NCBI GenBank assembly: GCA_016280485.1 | Contig: JAEEGU010000064.1 | Location: 1 to 18,886 of the forward strand | DNA from: Bacillota bacterium | GTDB taxonomy: Bacteria > Bacillota > Clostridia > Peptostreptococcales > Anaerovoracaceae | DNA length: 18,886 nt | Direction of reading: 5' to 3' | Shown here: positions 7,016 through 14,209 of the stretch, in pieces | Layout of the letters: each line of letters begins with the position of its first letter | Numbering within the stretch: position 1 is the stretch's first letter | The notes under the pieces: generated by a model | Seen by the model: only the letters and a program-made list of their open reading frames with translations | The model's database searches: none | What the model was told of the DNA's origin: nothing | Translations under genes and position numbers: made by a program

Positions 7016-7044
7016 TTGACAAGTTAGCATGGACTAACTATAAT
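7016..7044 (+). promoter_or_regulatory. Consensus sigma-A promoter of the feo operon
   Basis: TTGACA (7016-7021) and TATAAT (7039-7044) are both perfect and 17 bases apart. The spacer is almost entirely operator O1, so a bound repressor would block RNA polymerase directly. Confidence 0.93.
7022..7039. promoter_or_regulatory. Operator O1, DtxR/IdeR-like palindrome in the feo promoter spacer
   Basis: AGTTAGC-N4-ACTAACT is a 7-bp inverted repeat with one mismatch, lying between -35 and -10. The half-site TTAGC and its spacing match O2 and O3 and recall the DtxR-family core TTAG...CTAA. Confidence 0.75.
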
Positions 7045-7050
7045 AAGATA

Positions 7051-7070
7051 TGGTTAGCAAGGGCTAACCA
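7051..7070. promoter_or_regulatory. Operator O2, perfect palindrome near the feo transcription start
   Basis: TGGTTAGC-N4-GCTAACCA is a perfect 8-bp inverted repeat beginning 7 bases after the -10 element, so it covers the expected transcription start. Its centre is 30 bases from that of O1, about three helical turns. Confidence 0.85.
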
Positions 7071-7084
7071 AAAATAAACCGCAT

Positions 7085-7104
7085 TGGTTAGCTAATGCTA
7101 ATCG
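7085..7104. promoter_or_regulatory. Operator O3, third copy of the palindrome in the feo leader
   Basis: TGGTTAGC-N4-GCTAATCG keeps a perfect TTAGC/GCTAA core with the same 4-base spacer. Its centre is 34 bases beyond that of O2 and it ends just before the feoA ribosome binding site. Confidence 0.72.
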
Positions 7105-7122
7105 GGCACAAAGGAGGAAAAA

Positions 7123-7335
7123 ATGATGCCTCTTAATTTTGCGGAAAAGAATCAGGCACAGATTATCAAAAAAATCGGCGGCAATCCTGAGGTGAAGCAA
7201 CACCTTGCGGACCTCGGCTTTAATGTAGGCGGAGAGGTGAGCGTAGTCAGCGCATTCGGCGGCAACATCATCGTAAAGGTCAAGGAAAGTCGCATCGCAG
7301 TGAGCGAAGAGCTTGCGCGGAAAATTATGGTGTAA
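7123..7335 (+). CDS. feoA: FeoA-like SH3-fold protein, first copy
   Basis: This 70-residue protein has the FeoA core: an LADLGFNVGGEVSVVSAFGG segment in two halves (about 28-47), then a strand with a basic residue and an IAVSEELARKI end. FeoA is a small cytosolic SH3-like partner that promotes FeoB-dependent Fe(II) uptake. It is more divergent than the second copy at its N-terminus. AGGAGG precedes two adjacent ATG codons; I use the first. It is the first gene after the operator-bearing leader. Confidence 0.85.
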   Translation: MMPLNFAEKNQAQIIKKIGGNPEVKQHLADLGFNVGGEVSVVSAFGGNIIVKVKESRIAVSEELARKIMV

Positions 7336-7350
7336 CAGGAGGAAAACAAA

Positions 7351-7572
7351 TTGAAAAACTTGAGAGAAGTCAAAATCGGCGAAACGGCGAAGGTCGTACG
7401 CCTGCATGGTGAGGGCGCTGTAAGACGCCGCATCATGGACATGGGAATTACCAAAGGCGTAGAAGTATATGTACGCAAAGTAGCGCCGCTGGGCGATCCG
7501 ATCGAAGTAACGGTCAGAAATTACGAGCTCTCCATTCGCAAGGCGGATGCAGAGATGATTGAAGTTGAATAA
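7351..7572 (+). CDS. feoA: FeoA-like SH3-fold protein, second copy, TTG start
   Basis: This 73-residue protein is a canonical FeoA: a leading L.E.K.GE.A.V segment, RRRIMDMGITKGVEVYV, the PLGDPIEV turn and an LSIRKADAEMI end. It starts at TTG 7351 with AGGAGG (7337-7342) 8 bases upstream, the only well-placed start. It follows the first feoA by 15 bases and lies 16 bases before feoB. The two copies differ enough that they may have separate roles, for example one binding FeoB and one tuning activity, but this is inference. Confidence 0.9.
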   Translation: MKNLREVKIGETAKVVRLHGEGAVRRRIMDMGITKGVEVYVRKVAPLGDPIEVTVRNYELSIRKADAEMIEVE

Positions 7573-7588
7573 GGAAAGGATGATTAAA

Positions 7589-9988
7589 ATGAATATCAGA
7601 ATTGCACTTGCCGGAAATCCAAACAGCGGCAAGACGACACTTTTCAACGCGCTGACCGGTTCCAATCAATTCGTGGGAAACTGGCCGGGCGTAACTGTAG
7701 AGAAAAAAGAAGGTAAATTAAAGAAACATGAAGGCGTGGTCATCACAGACCTGCCGGGCATATATTCGCTTTCTCCTTATACACTGGAGGAGGTCGTAGC
7801 AAGAAATTATCTCATCGGTGAACGTCCTGATGCGATACTTAACATCATCGACGGAACCAACCTTGAGCGAAATTTATATCTTACAACTCAGCTCACGGAG
7901 CTGGGAATTCCTGTTGTCGTAGCCATCAACATGATGGACGTTGTCCGCAAGAACGGCGACAAAATCGACACAGAGGAGCTTTCACGCCGTCTCGGATGTA
8001 GAATTGTAGAAATATCGGCACTCAAAGGAACGGGTGTCAGTGAAGCTGCCGAGGCGGCTATCGAAGCTGCAAAGAACGTAAAAACAATACCTATGCATAC
8101 ATTCTCAGGACCTGTGGAGCATGCCATCGCTCACATCGAGGAAGCAGTCGTTCACGGACTGCCCGAGGAACAGCAGCGCTGGTATGCTATCAAGGTCTTT
8201 GAGCGCGACGAAAAGGTGCTCGAGAAGCTGAATGTTGCAAAGGATACGCTGGCTCATATCGATAACGATATCAAGGCCGCAGAAGCAGAGCTCGACGATG
8301 ACGCCGAAAGCATCATCACAAACGAGCGCTACATCTATATAGCGGAGCTCATCAAAAGCTGCTACAAAAAGAGAAATGCGGGCAGCCTTTCAAGCTCCGA
8401 CAAAATCGACAAAGTTGTCACTAACCGCTGGCTGGGACTGCCTATCTTTGCTATAATTATGTTTATAGTATACTGGGTTGCAATGGTTGGAGTCGGCGCG
8501 CCGGCGACGGATTTCACAAACGACTGCATATTTGGCGACGGCTTCCATCTCTTTGGAATGGACGGCGGCTACGGAGAAATCGCTGAAAGCTATGCCGAAG
8601 CATCGGCTATCGTCGATGGCTACGACATCTATGTCGATGAAACCGGAATTGTTCCGGAAACAGAGTTCACCTATGAGGTGATTGACGACGAAACACTTGA
8701 AACATCTACAGAGACTGCAAGCATCTCGGATTACGAGGATGCGCTTGCAACTCTGAATGAAATAGGCGACGAACCCGATCCTGCAGATTACGGAACATGG
8801 GTGCCGGGAATACCCGCACTTGTCGGAAACGGACTTGAAGCCGCAAATGCCTCCGATTGGCTCTCCGGTCTCATTCTCGACGGTATCGTAGCCGGTGTGG
8901 GCGCGGTTCTCGGATTTGTACCACAGATGCTGGTACTGTTCATTATGCTCGCCTTCCTTGAAGCGTGCGGCTATATGTCGCGTATCGCTTTTGTACTCGA
9001 TAGAGTGTTCCGCAAGTTCGGCCTTTCCGGCAAGTCTTTCATTCCAATGCTTGTCGGAGTCGGCTGCGGAGTACCGGGAGTTATGGCAAGCCGTACAATC
9101 GAAAATGAGCGTGACCGCAGAATGACAATCATGACTACAACCTTCATCCCTTGCGGCGCAAAGGTGCCATTTATCGCGATGATTGCGGGCGCAATCTTCG
9201 ACGGCTCGGCCTGGGTTTCGACCTCGGCTTACTTCATCGGTATGGCGGCAATCGTCATCTCCGGTATCATGCTTAAAAAGACAAAAATGTTTGCGGGTGA
9301 GCCTGCACCGTTCGTTATGGAGCTTCCACCTTATCATATGCCAACCCTCGGCAACGTGCTCCGTTCGATGTGGGAACGCGGCTGGTCGTTCATCAAAAAG
9401 GCCGGCACAATCATCCTGCTTTCAACTATCGTAATTTGGTTTACAAGCTTCTTTGGATTCACTGAAGACGGATTCCGCATGCTTTCCGAGGAAGAGCTCG
9501 ACATGTCGGTTCTCGCAACCATCGGTGGCGGCATAGCGTGGATCTTCGCGCCTCTGGGCTGGGGGAACTGGCAGGCGGCTGTCGCTTCCATCACCGGCCT
9601 TGTGGCAAAGGAAAACATCGTCGGAACGATGGGCATACTCTACGGCAGCGGCGATCTTTCCGCCTGGGATGCACTCGCGGGAGCGTTCACAGGAGTTACG
9701 GGCTTCTCGTTCCTCGTATTCAACCTGCTCTGCGCACCTTGCTTCGCGGCTATCGGTGCAATCAAGCGTGAAATGAACAACGCAAAGTGGACATGGTTTG
9801 CAATCGGTTATCAGTGCGGATTTGCTTACATCATCGGTCTGATGATTACGCAGTTCGGCGGACTGTTCACAGGACATGTGAACGTAATCGGGCTGATTGC
9901 GGCTGTAGCGGCACTCGCGGTAATCATCTACATGCTGTTCTTTAAGAAGCACGAGGAAGCAACCAGACTTACCGAAAGGAATTACTAA
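7589..9988 (+). CDS. feoB: FeoB ferrous iron transporter
   Basis: This 799-residue inner-membrane transporter takes up Fe(II). The N-terminal G domain has GNPNSGKT (9-16), DLPG (54-57), NMMD (114-117) and an ISALKG motif. A helical cytosolic segment with repeated acidic residues follows, then the membrane domain with the two Gate-type regions, including GVGCGVPGVMASRT and the later CAPCFAAIGAIKRE motif. An acidic extracytoplasmic insertion at about 326-403 has 23 Asp/Glu and no Lys, Arg or His. ATG 7589 sits 8 bases after AAAGGA; ATG 7580 is an in-frame alternative adding three residues. The gene belongs to the feoA-feoA-feoB-Cys-rich operon. Confidence 0.96.
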   Translation: MNIRIALAGNPNSGKTTLFNALTGSNQFVGNWPGVTVEKKEGKLKKHEGVVITDLPGIYSLSPYTLEEVVARNYLIGERPDAILNIIDGTNLERNLYLTTQLTELGIPVVVAINMMDVVRKNGDKIDTEELSRRLGCRIVEISALKGTGVSEAAEAAIEAAKNVKTIPMHTFSGPVEHAIAHIEEAVVHGLPEEQQRWYAIKVFERDEKVLEKLNVAKDTLAHIDNDIKAAEAELDDDAESIITNERYIYIAELIKSCYKKRNAGSLSSSDKIDKVVTNRWLGLPIFAIIMFIVYWVAMVGVGAPATDFTNDCIFGDGFHLFGMDGGYGEIAESYAEASAIVDGYDIYVDETGIVPETEFTYEVIDDETLETSTETASISDYEDALATLNEIGDEPDPADYGTWVPGIPALVGNGLEAANASDWLSGLILDGIVAGVGAVLGFVPQMLVLFIMLAFLEACGYMSRIAFVLDRVFRKFGLSGKSFIPMLVGVGCGVPGVMASRTIENERDRRMTIMTTTFIPCGAKVPFIAMIAGAIFDGSAWVSTSAYFIGMAAIVISGIMLKKTKMFAGEPAPFVMELPPYHMPTLGNVLRSMWERGWSFIKKAGTIILLSTIVIWFTSFFGFTEDGFRMLSEEELDMSVLATIGGGIAWIFAPLGWGNWQAAVASITGLVAKENIVGTMGILYGSGDLSAWDALAGAFTGVTGFSFLVFNLLCAPCFAAIGAIKREMNNAKWTWFAIGYQCGFAYIIGLMITQFGGLFTGHVNVIGLIAAVAALAVIIYMLFFKKHEEATRLTERNY

Positions 9989-9989
9989 A

Positions 9990-10169
9990 ATGAGTTCATG
10001 GTTTATTGAAAACATTGGGAATATAGTCATCAGCTTAGTGCTTGTCATGGCGGTTACGCTGATTATCAGAAAGCTGATAAACGACAAAAAGCACGGCAAA
10101 TCTTCCTGTTGCGGGAACTGCACGAGTTGTGCCATGTGCAGCGCCTGCAAGCGCACCGAAAAAAAGTAG
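9990..10169 (+). CDS. FeoB-associated Cys-rich membrane protein
   Basis: This 59-residue protein begins one base after the feoB stop. A membrane helix (about 8-26) is followed by a basic segment and a cysteine cluster at 40, 41, 44, 47, 50 and 53, ending in lysines. This fits the small family known as FeoB-associated Cys-rich membrane proteins. Its function is not established; metal or Fe-S binding near the transporter is plausible. GAAAGGA lies upstream inside the end of feoB. It closes the operon, with a strong terminator just after it. Confidence 0.88.
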   Translation: MSSWFIENIGNIVISLVLVMAVTLIIRKLINDKKHGKSSCCGNCTSCAMCSACKRTEKK

Positions 10170-10182
10170 TTTTGGTGAAAAG

Positions 10183-10215
10183 AAAATCACTTTGGGAATC
10201 TCCCAAAGTGATTTT
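10183..10215. terminator. Bidirectional terminator closing the feo operon
   Basis: A perfect 15-bp stem (AAAATCACTTTGGGA at 10183-10197, its complement at 10201-10215) has a 3-base loop. A-rich and T-rich flanks allow it to stop feo transcripts from the left and the esterase transcript from the right. Confidence 0.93.
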
Positions 10216-10257
10216 TCTTATGTAATATTTACTCTTTGTAGTTTGTGAATCCGGAAG

Positions 10258-11319
10258 CTATGCTCGGAGAAGATTTCCAACATCTGTAATAAGTTCCCGT
10301 GCGAAATCGAATTTGTGCCAGTACAGGAGAAATCCGTGCATTGCTCCGGGCGCGCGGATGGCAGTGACATCCGCGCCGGCGGCGGCAAGCGCCGCCGCGA
10401 AGGCTTCGCCGTCGTCCCGGAGCGGGTCGCATTCTGCGCTCACCACGATTGTGCGCGGCATCCCCGAAAGCGCGCGCAAATCAGCGGTAGCGGCGCTCTT
10501 CCCCGAAATGCGCCGGCCCGGATAAAAGAGCGGATCGTCATCGCTCAAATCCTCCGGCACCCTCATCTTGGCAAAATAATCTATCATTTCGCGCGGCAGG
10601 ACATAGTCCCCGCCGCCGAACTCCTTCATCGATTCCGACTGCTCCGGCGGAACTGCCCCATAGTCCCCGTAAAAGAGAACCTGCGCGTGCACCATCGGGT
10701 AGTCGTCGCTTTCAACCATGGCAGCGAGCTTGCTTATCGCAGCGCAAATCGTCGCACCCGCACTGTCGCCCGAAAGAATAATCCTTGACGGGTCTATATT
10801 CAGGCTTCTCGCATGACCGCGCACCCAGCACAGAAGTGCCCACGCATCCTGCAGATATGCAGGATATTTATTTTCCGGACAAAGCCTGTACTCCGCTGAA
10901 ATAACAACGGCGTTCCACTCTTTTGAAATCTGCCGCGTCAGCGCATCATGGCTTGCAATGTTGTGCAGCACAAAGCCTCCGCCGTGGAAATATAAAACCA
11001 CGGGCAGTGCTTCGTCTGTAAGCGTTGGGCGGAATATGCGCACCTTCAGGCTCGGAGCCTTTGCCTCGGTCACAGCTTCTATGAACGGGCGATAGCATTC
11101 AAACTCCGGCTTTACCGTGTAGCGCGGTGCACCCGTTACCACCGTGCCGAACGAAATCAGGCGATCCTCTGTGAATGCGATATCCGTCACAAATTCCTTA
11201 TCGTTAAAGGCCGCATTTGCGCCGATGCGCAGGGCATTAAGCCTTGCGCCCGGTACAAAAAACGCCTTTTTTTCTATCTTTTCGCGGTAAAATTCCGCAA
11301 CCTGTCTGTCAAGAGACAT
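10258..11319 (-). CDS. Alpha/beta hydrolase, hormone-sensitive-lipase (family IV) esterase
   Basis: The 353-residue protein is a probable cytosolic esterase. It has the HSL oxyanion motif FHGGGF (111-116), the nucleophile elbow GDSAG with Ser186, the acid in ECDPLRDDG (Asp298) and the catalytic His328 in MHGF. No signal peptide is visible. The ribosome binding site (AAGGTG) is modest, and the gene starts 38 bases after panF on the same strand with no terminator between them, so it is probably read with yhdT-panF. The natural substrate is unknown; nothing in the sequence links it to pantothenate beyond position. Confidence 0.85.
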   Translation of the reverse strand: MSLDRQVAEFYREKIEKKAFFVPGARLNALRIGANAAFNDKEFVTDIAFTEDRLISFGTVVTGAPRYTVKPEFECYRPFIEAVTEAKAPSLKVRIFRPTLTDEALPVVLYFHGGGFVLHNIASHDALTRQISKEWNAVVISAEYRLCPENKYPAYLQDAWALLCWVRGHARSLNIDPSRIILSGDSAGATICAAISKLAAMVESDDYPMVHAQVLFYGDYGAVPPEQSESMKEFGGGDYVLPREMIDYFAKMRVPEDLSDDDPLFYPGRRISGKSAATADLRALSGMPRTIVVSAECDPLRDDGEAFAAALAAAGADVTAIRAPGAMHGFLLYWHKFDFARELITDVGNLLRA

Positions 11320-11357
11320 TTCACACCTTCACTTTCACGATGCCGGCATTAAGCCTG

Positions 11358-12890
11358 CTAGAAGCACTTTTTCAGAACATGCTCAGGTAGCTCTTCCTTT
11401 GTCAGCGAGCTTACGACAAAGTAAGCGATACCGCTTGCAATCAGAGCCAGCACAATCTCATGAATGTGGAAAGGCGCAATCTTGTTGAGATTAAAGAATA
11501 CAAATGTTGCAATTCCGACGATAACCGCCGCAATGGAACCCTTTGCATTTCCGTACTTCCAGTAAAGTCCGCCAAGAAGCGGCCAGAAGAATGTGGATTC
11601 GAGTCCGCCCATAGCAAAGAGGTTTACCCAAACGAGGATGCTTGGCGGGTTCAGCGCAAAGATGAATACCAGAACGCCGATAATGATTGTCAGCGCGAAG
11701 CTGTATTTCTTTACCTTTGCCTTGAAGGCCTGAGCCTCCGCATCGTCACTGTGCAGAGCCTTCTTTACCTTGTCCTTTGCAAAGTATGTCATCCAGATGT
11801 CTGTAATGATTGTCGCCGATGCGAGGAGCAGTAGCGAATCGACGGTGGACATAATCGCCGCAAGAGGTGCCGCAAGGAACAGTCCGCCCGCCCATGCAGG
11901 CATGTAGTGGAGTACAATGTAAGGGACTACCTGGTCAGTGCTGCTTACAGCACCTTCAGGAATCAGTGGCCCTGTAAGGGCGCCGATGAAGTGCATACCG
12001 ATCATCAGTATGCCGACTACGATGGTTCCGTAAATCATCGCGCTGTGGAGCGATTTTGTGTCCTTAAAGCCCATTCCGCGAACCGCAGTCTGTGGGAGAC
12101 CCATAACACCGATTCCGACCAGAACCCAGAAGGAAATGAGGTAGCCCGGGGAAAGCGCTGAAACGCCGGCGCCGGCCTCGCCCATGCCGAGGATGTTCCA
12201 GCCCGGAACAGCTGCGTCCACCTGATCAATCAGGTTGGCCGCACCGCCGCCTGCGTGGAAAACAAAGCCCATCAGAAGGAATGTGCCGATGGTCATTACG
12301 ATACCCTGAATGGTGTCGGTGATAACTACTGCCGTGAAGCCGCCAACCGTCGTGTAGAGGATGACAACCGCTGCGAACAGCAAAAGCCCCGCCTTGTAAG
12401 GCAGGCCCGTTACGGTCTGGAGAAGCGCTGCGCCACCCATGAACTGCGCCACCATCTGAGTGATAAAGAACACCACAAGCGCAAGGCTGCAGATGATTAC
12501 GACCGCTGGCGAATTATAGCGAACCTTGAGGTAGTCCGAAATCGTCACCGCGTGGATGCGGCGCGAGATTATGCCAAGCTTCTTGCCGAGGACGCCGAGT
12601 GTAAGGAATGCGGTTCCGATCTGAATGACCGCCACCCACGACTGAGTCAGCCCCCACGATGCCGCAAGGCCCGGGCCGCCGAGGAAGGAGCTCGCGCTGG
12701 TGTAGGTTGCGACAAGCGTCATAGCCAGCACCAGACCGCCCATTGTACGGCCGCCTATGAAATAGTTTGAGAAAAAGCCCGCTCCGGAGTTTTTGCTGGA
12801 GTTGCGTCTGCTCATCCATATGCCCATCAGTACGTTGAATACCATGTAGCCTACGAGGATTGCGAGGATTGCGATTTGCTTACTCTGCAT
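11358..12890 (-). CDS. panF: Sodium:solute symporter, PanF (pantothenate) type
   Basis: This 510-residue protein of the sodium:solute symporter family has about 13 membrane helices. The GGRTMGGLVLAMTLVATYTS region, the FLGGPG segment and the small upstream partner are typical of sodium/pantothenate symporters; transport of another carboxylate cannot be excluded. I take the ATG at 12890 because GAGGAGG lies 6 bases upstream; an in-frame ATG at 12917 would add nine residues inside the upstream gene. The start overlaps the end of yhdT by 11 bases, as expected for coupled genes. Expression is probably controlled by the leader ahead of yhdT. Confidence 0.85.
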   Translation of the reverse strand: MQSKQIAILAILVGYMVFNVLMGIWMSRRNSSKNSGAGFFSNYFIGGRTMGGLVLAMTLVATYTSASSFLGGPGLAASWGLTQSWVAVIQIGTAFLTLGVLGKKLGIISRRIHAVTISDYLKVRYNSPAVVIICSLALVVFFITQMVAQFMGGAALLQTVTGLPYKAGLLLFAAVVILYTTVGGFTAVVITDTIQGIVMTIGTFLLMGFVFHAGGGAANLIDQVDAAVPGWNILGMGEAGAGVSALSPGYLISFWVLVGIGVMGLPQTAVRGMGFKDTKSLHSAMIYGTIVVGILMIGMHFIGALTGPLIPEGAVSSTDQVVPYIVLHYMPAWAGGLFLAAPLAAIMSTVDSLLLLASATIITDIWMTYFAKDKVKKALHSDDAEAQAFKAKVKKYSFALTIIIGVLVFIFALNPPSILVWVNLFAMGGLESTFFWPLLGGLYWKYGNAKGSIAAVIVGIATFVFFNLNKIAPFHIHEIVLALIASGIAYFVVSSLTKEELPEHVLKKCF

Positions 12891-13158
12891 GGTGCACCTC
12901 CTCTTCTTCGTCATCAAGGCTGAAATCCTTGAACACGCACTTAAGAAGGATGATTACACCAACAAGCGCGACAATAAACAGCCCCGGTGTGCTGAGCCAC
13001 CACCAAAGCGGAAGCTTTGCGATGGTGATGTCGGTGGAGCCTGAAAGGCCCCAGCCAAAGCCGATGTGCCAGAGCACGCAGATGAAAAAGAGAATGAGAG
13101 TGGCTCTCGCTTCCTTTTTAATCTGAAGGCTTTTCTGATCTTTTGTCATTTTTTCCAT
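12880..13158 (-). CDS. yhdT: YhdT-like (DUF997) small membrane protein, partner of PanF
   Basis: This 92-residue protein has a basic N-terminus, two membrane helices (about 18-38 and 51-73) and an acidic end (DDEEEEVHHAE). This is the layout of the YhdT/DUF997 family, which is encoded directly before panF in many bacteria, including Escherichia coli. Its role is presumed to be in assembly or stability of the symporter. The start at 13158 has GGAGG five bases upstream; the frame stays open further up but without a binding site. It overlaps panF and follows a leader with an intrinsic terminator. Confidence 0.85.
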   Translation of the reverse strand: MEKMTKDQKSLQIKKEARATLILFFICVLWHIGFGWGLSGSTDITIAKLPLWWWLSTPGLFIVALVGVIILLKCVFKDFSLDDEEEEVHHAE

Positions 13159-13334
13159 TTTAACCTCCGTGAATAAAAAACATCCCGATGCCGATGCGGC
13201 ACCCGGATGGAGGTATTCGGAGTTTACCATGTCAACCCGAAAAAGGCATCACGCTCGCTCATCGCGATACATGTGCAAAGGATCGACAATAAATGTTTTT
13301 CGCATGGTAAAGTTTCTTACAGAATACCGTCCAC
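13159..13334 (-). ncRNA. Structured 5' leader of yhdT-panF, candidate riboswitch or attenuator
   Basis: The leader is about 175 nt from the predicted start to the yhdT ATG. Outer stem P1 joins GGA-C-GGUAUUC (DNA 13322-13332) to GAAUACCUCC (13209-13218), 10 pairs with one bulged C. Nested inside, P2 joins UUUACCAUG (13303-13311) to CAUGGUAAA (13223-13231), 9 perfect pairs. About 70 nt lie within P2 and contain short possible helices. The P1 3' arm abuts the terminator, sharing one base. GAUGCC (13245-13250) can instead pair with GGCAUC in the terminator 3' arm (13187-13192), a possible antiterminator. I recognise no known class: there is no T-box sequence and no TPP, SAM or purine core. Confidence 0.55.
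13175..13209 (-). terminator. Intrinsic terminator inside the yhdT leader (attenuator)
   Basis: On the transcript, CAUCCGGGUGCC pairs with GGCAUCGGGAUG (11 of 12 positions, counting one G-U) around a 5-base loop, followed directly by six U. It ends about 17 bases before the yhdT start codon, so it would stop transcription before the gene unless disrupted. Nothing upstream between the promoter and this point codes for a protein. Confidence 0.82.
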
Positions 13335-13340
13335 GCCGTT

Positions 13341-13369
13341 ATTATAGCACCCCGGGGGTACAGTGTAAA
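13341..13369 (-). promoter_or_regulatory. Sigma-A promoter of yhdT-panF
   Basis: On the reverse strand TTTACA (13364-13369) and a perfect TATAAT (13341-13346) are 17 bases apart. The spacer contains the GC palindrome CCCCGGGG. The -35 element lies 4 bases beyond the stop codon of the TetR gene. Confidence 0.82.
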
Positions 13370-13372
13370 GCC

Positions 13373-13957
13373 TTATTTACACAGTGCCTTTAAGAAAAGA
13401 GGCAGAACCTGCTGCGAGTACTGACAGAGCGAATAATTACCGCTTGAGAGGCACCAGTCGTACATCATGCCGCGCTCGAACATTGCATAAGCCTTTGTGA
13501 TGTCGTTGATTGAAAGATCATCTCGAAAGAGACCTGCCCCCTGGCCCTCGATTGTAATCTGACGGAGCAGCTTGTAATATGTGCGCTCAGGCTCCAAAAG
13601 ATGCCTTTCGCCTTTTGTTACAAGCTGTGTGCTGAAGAGTCTGCAAAGGAGCGATACCGAAACGGTGTTTTCAATCATCAGGAAGAGCTCGCGGTTCATA
13701 TAGACAAGCTTTTCGAGCGGACCGCCGACAGCGTCAATATCCTCCATTATTTCCTCGTACTTTTCGTCAAACAGCACCGAAAGGGAGCCGAGCAGGGCAT
13801 CCTTTGATTCGAAATAGTGGTAAAAGGAGCCCTTTGACGTGTTTGATGCCTCAACTATATCGTCTATGGTCGTATTGTCATAGCCGTATTTGTAGAAAAG
13901 CTGCCATGCGGCTGTTACTATTCTGGATTTTGTCTGGTTTTTTGCGGATTTTCTCAT
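13373..13957 (-). CDS. TetR/AcrR family transcriptional regulator
   Basis: The 194-residue protein has a TetR-type helix-turn-helix (about 10-52, with TTIDDIVEASNTSKGSFYHY) and a helical ligand-binding half with no assignable ligand. Upstream GGAGG supports ATG 13957; the frame continues further up in very AT-rich DNA but without a binding site. No terminator is visible after the stop, and the yhdT promoter begins immediately, so readthrough into yhdT would pass the attenuator. It is divergent from the putP-like gene. The shared intergenic region holds repeats that could be its operators, so control of one or both neighbouring symporters is plausible but not shown. Confidence 0.88.
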   Translation of the reverse strand: MRKSAKNQTKSRIVTAAWQLFYKYGYDNTTIDDIVEASNTSKGSFYHYFESKDALLGSLSVLFDEKYEEIMEDIDAVGGPLEKLVYMNRELFLMIENTVSVSLLCRLFSTQLVTKGERHLLEPERTYYKLLRQITIEGQGAGLFRDDLSINDITKAYAMFERGMMYDWCLSSGNYSLCQYSQQVLPLFLKALCK

Positions 13958-14076
13958 CGGAATCCTCCAAGTTTTTATAAAACGGTGATATTTTAAAAAC
14001 AGTATATTATTAAGTATATAATTCAGTTTAATATATAGTGCCTGTAATTTCAAGTGTTTTAATGAAATGAATAAAA

Positions 14077-14116
14077 ATATTTCATAATAAAGTACATTAT
14101 ACAGTCGATATTTCAT
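14077..14116. repeat. Direct repeats of ATATTTCAT upstream of the putP-like gene
   Basis: ATATTTCAT occurs at 14077-14085 and 14108-14116, 31 bases apart, about three helical turns. An inverted copy, ATGAAAT, lies at 14062-14068. The second repeat occupies the -35 position of the putP promoter, which otherwise has no good -35. They are candidate regulator sites, perhaps for the divergent TetR protein. Confidence 0.4.
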
Positions 14117-14130
14117 CCAAAAAAGAAAAA

Positions 14131-14139
14131 TGCTATTAT
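14131..14139 (+). promoter_or_regulatory. Extended -10 promoter of the putP-like gene
   Basis: TGC followed by TATTAT (14134-14139) forms an extended -10 element. There is no recognisable -35 at 17 bases, so activation or repression through the overlapping ATATTTCAT repeat is likely. The start would fall near the first AAAGGAGG (14143-14150), leaving the second GGAGG (14181-14185) as ribosome binding site. Confidence 0.45.
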
Positions 14140-14209
14140 TCTAAAGGAGGGCACAAAGCGGCCCAAATAAAAACACAACAGGAGGAAGGGCACAGACCCG
14201 GACACTACC

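Noticed and set aside
8390..9337. Long reverse-strand open frame inside feoB
   Set aside because: The forward frame is an unmistakable FeoB; the reverse product is Cys/His/Arg-rich nonsense without a start signal.
12891..12917. Upstream ATG for panF
   Set aside because: It would add nine polar residues and lacks a binding site; GAGGAGG sits 6 bases before ATG 12890.
13159..13334. Leader of yhdT as a T-box
   Set aside because: The conserved T-box sequence (UGGNACCGCG) is absent and the stem order does not fit; panF control by tRNA is also not expected.
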